The notes under the pieces were generated by a model, which saw nothing but the letters and a program-made list of their open reading frames with translations, did no database searches and was not told where the DNA came from. A DNA stretch of 42,912 nucleotides from Candidatus Omnitrophota bacterium. GTDB lineage: Bacteria > Omnitrophota > Gorgyraeia > Gygaellales > Profunditerraquicolaceae. This document shows, piece by piece, positions 41,563-42,912 of the stretch. Every line of letters starts with the position of its first letter. Within the stretch, counting starts at the first letter, position 1. The translations under genes were made by a program, and so were the position numbers. Where the stretch lies: positions 1 to 42,912 of the forward strand of contig JAHKAP010000075.1 in NCBI GenBank assembly GCA_018825985.1, read 5' to 3'.

Positions 41563-42567
41563 TTAGGCCCCTTTAAGCTTTTTCTCCAGCTCCGCCACCT
41601 GCTTTTTCAACTCCATTATGCGCTCTTCCCTGCCTATACTGGCCTTATAAAAAATTTCCAATTCCAGCAAATGTTTCTGCGCTTCTTCGTCTGTTTTCTT
41701 ACGCTCGGTGACGTCTCTAAATATCTCCAAGAGATACGTTCTTCCAGCCAGTATTATAATGGAAGAGCTAACGTCAGCGTAAAAAACGCTTCCGTTTTTT
41801 CTTTTCACCGGCAAATCTTTAGCCACTGCGATCTCTTTTCTTACTTGCCTCTCAAACTGTCCTAAAATATAGGGTAAATCTTCCTTGGGATGAATGTCTA
41901 TGACCCCTAAATTTTTAATTTCTTCAGAACTATAACCTAACATTTGACAGATTGTATTATTGCCGGTATAAAAAAATTTTGTCTCTTCATCCGCCAGAAG
42001 TATTCCGTCGTTTGCATTATCAAAAATGATTCTAAATTTTTCTTCGGATTCCTTAAGCGCATCCTCCGCCTTTTTGCGTTCAGTGATATTACGCTCTACT
42101 AAGGCAAACCCGATTGGCTTGATGATGTCACGGCTTGTGGAGATGATTCTATCTGTTGGATGTTCCATCAATTTCGTCACTGTCAGCCATACATCGAGAA
42201 TGTTTCCGTCTTTGGTTATCCTTTGAGTCTCAAATGAGACAACCATCTCGCCAGCCATCAGCCGGCGGGTAAGCTCTTTTTGTTCTACTATTTTTTCTGG
42301 GGTCGTAAGGCACTCAATGTTCATTCCAAGCGCCTCTTTCTCGCTATAACCATACATCAGTTCAGCGCCGCGGTTCCAGGCGATGATCCGGCCATCGATT
42401 TCCTGTATGATAACCGCATCGTTTGAGTCACGCACCACCGTCGCTAAACGTCTAACATCCTGCTGCTGCTTGCTTTTACTATCCAGTATCTCAAATTCTG
42501 CTATCCGCTTTTGCAGGAGCTTTATCTCTTCAATTAGTTCTTCTTTGGTTTTGTCTTCCTGTGCCAT
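41563..42567 (-). CDS. Double-PAS signalling protein without output domain
   Basis: The 334-aa protein has an N-terminal coiled coil (about 5-40), PAS1 (about 42-165, NDAVIIQEIDGRIIAWNRGAE), PAS2 with PAC (about 175-295, IFDNANDGILLAD, RDVTERKK) and a C-terminal coiled coil (about 295-334). There is no kinase, GGDEF or EAL domain. It probably acts as a sensory partner of the kinase six bases downstream. The ATG is behind TAAGGGGG, directly against the U-tract of a terminator. Confidence 0.9.
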   Translation of the reverse strand: MAQEDKTKEELIEEIKLLQKRIAEFEILDSKSKQQQDVRRLATVVRDSNDAVIIQEIDGRIIAWNRGAELMYGYSEKEALGMNIECLTTPEKIVEQKELTRRLMAGEMVVSFETQRITKDGNILDVWLTVTKLMEHPTDRIISTSRDIIKPIGFALVERNITERKKAEDALKESEEKFRIIFDNANDGILLADEETKFFYTGNNTICQMLGYSSEEIKNLGVIDIHPKEDLPYILGQFERQVRKEIAVAKDLPVKRKNGSVFYADVSSSIIILAGRTYLLEIFRDVTERKKTDEEAQKHLLELEIFYKASIGREERIMELKKQVAELEKKLKGA

Positions 42568-42579
42568 AGCTACCCCCTT

Positions 42580-42621
42580 AAAATTAAAAACCCAAGGCCT
42601 GCATTTCGGCAGCGCCTTGGG
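42580..42621 (-). terminator. Strong intrinsic terminator with competing antiterminator, before the PAS gene
   Basis: On the minus strand CCCAAGGC, a 15-base loop and GCCTTGGG are followed by TTTTTAATTTT and, 13 bases later, the PAS ATG. An upstream segment CAGCCTT (42644-42650) can pair instead with AAGGCgCTG in the 5' arm (seven pairs, one bulged G), which would prevent the terminator. This is a textbook antiterminator/terminator arrangement. The ligand or sensor is not identified. Confidence 0.8.
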
Positions 42622-42669
42622 CTAACATTCAGTAATTAACTAAAAGGCTGTCCTTGTTTACTTGTTTAT

Positions 42670-42786
42670 TTATCGTTTCATTCTTCCTCTCCAAAGGATC
42701 TCCTTTGTAAGTTTTCTAATTAGCATTATACTCTCTTCTGTATTTGAAGCAACAACAAACATCAGGCCGCTTGGAAATGATACCAT
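42670..42786 (-). CDS. Candidate 38-aa leader ORF upstream of the PAS gene
   Basis: On the minus strand ATG 42784-42786 opens a 38-codon frame (MVSFPSGLMFVVASNTEES...) ending at TAA 42670-42672. A GGGGGG ribosome site lies nine bases upstream. An alternative ATG four bases further upstream opens a different, 24-aa frame. The product has a hydrophobic start and a basic tail (ILWRGRMKR). It could be a leader peptide coupled to the attenuator at 42580-42621, or a small protein. No homologue is recognised. A CAAAGGA/TCCTTTG hairpin sits within its 3' half. Confidence 0.4.
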   Translation of the reverse strand: MVSFPSGLMFVVASNTEESIMLIRKLTKEILWRGRMKR

Positions 42787-42790
42787 ACAT

Positions 42791-42912
42791 CGTTACCCCC
42801 CTGCTTATAAGGGAAAGTTAACGAAATTGCTTTGTATAAGCAAAGAAATTTTTGAGAAATTAAGCTTAACTACGCGGGAATCTAATACCCAACAAACTGT
42901 AGCTAAGGATAC
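42791..42912. other. Right-edge noncoding stretch
   Basis: No coding frame is visible. The segment is AT-rich with short dyads (CTTTG-CTTATA-CAAAG; CTTATAAG). It presumably holds the start of the PAS leader transcript, but I cannot assign a promoter. Confidence 0.35.

Noticed and set aside
1-42912. rRNA or tRNA genes
   Set aside because: None could be recognised in the intergenic stretches, which are short and dominated by repeats and leaders.

Overview
The window reads as a chromosomal contig from an uncultured, Gram-negative, AT-leaning bacterium. An outer-membrane-type barrel protein, a lipoprotein with a lipobox, a PilB/GspE ATPase and PilZ (c-di-GMP) domains support a diderm. The mixture of proteins (PilZ fused to a periplasmic toroid domain, DUF3857-transglutaminase lipoprotein, double-receiver proteins, KamA beside two Ddl-like ATP-grasp ligases) is what I would expect from Candidatus Omnitrophota or a nearby PVC-associated lineage. 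That placement is inference from gene content; no rRNA or tRNA gene is present to test it.

Layout. 1-255 holds the N-terminal end of an IS110-family transposase running off the left edge. 538-4788 is the only plus-strand block: comM, a RAYT (REP-associated tyrosine transposase) inside a perfect 17-bp inverted repeat, then cysD and cysN (ATP sulfurylase). A PilZ gene converges on cysN, followed by a tandem hairpin-repeat array (5260-5513). Everything further right is on the minus strand.

Reading the minus strand in the direction of transcription: (a) 42.6-33.5 kb is a signalling block: PAS protein, sensor kinase, receiver, GAF-PAS kinase, receiver, PilB/GspE ATPase, two double-receiver proteins and a receiver. 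It lies behind a leader with a small ORF, a strong intrinsic terminator and a competing antiterminator pairing. (b) 33.3-19.9 kb is one tightly packed series of 15 genes behind a near-consensus promoter and a structured leader (yggT, penicillin-binding/beta-lactamase-like hydrolase, tRNA-binding protein, YkgJ, DUF2156, exonuclease-WYL, transglutaminase lipoprotein, PilZ-glycosidase, HhH-GPD glycosylase, barrel protein, FmdB, M20 peptidase, PAC2, HAD, UPF0280). (c) 19.7-13.8 kb is an operon with its own TTGACA promoter, a perfect palindrome in the promoter spacer and a terminator directly before the first start codon: two Ddl-like ATP-grasp ligases, lysine 2,3-aminomutase, TusA, two half-size YeeE/YedE transporters and a chemoreceptor. 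(d) 13.8-5.6 kb is an operon centred on folate and one-carbon chemistry behind a TTGACC-17-TAAAAT promoter: EF-G-like factor, a YchF-like protein without its P-loop, purH, folC, a 52-aa protein, mnmE, folE and a membrane coiled-coil protein.

The best candidates for undescribed biology are the KamA/two-ligase operon with its palindrome and attenuator-like leader; the two independent terminator-before-start leaders; the YchF-like protein lacking the GTPase motifs; the PilZ-TM-coiled-coil-toroid fusion; small palindromic repeats that appear to be inserted in frame in folC, mnmE and other genes; and the possible IS110 guide-RNA region. No CRISPR array, rRNA or tRNA was seen.
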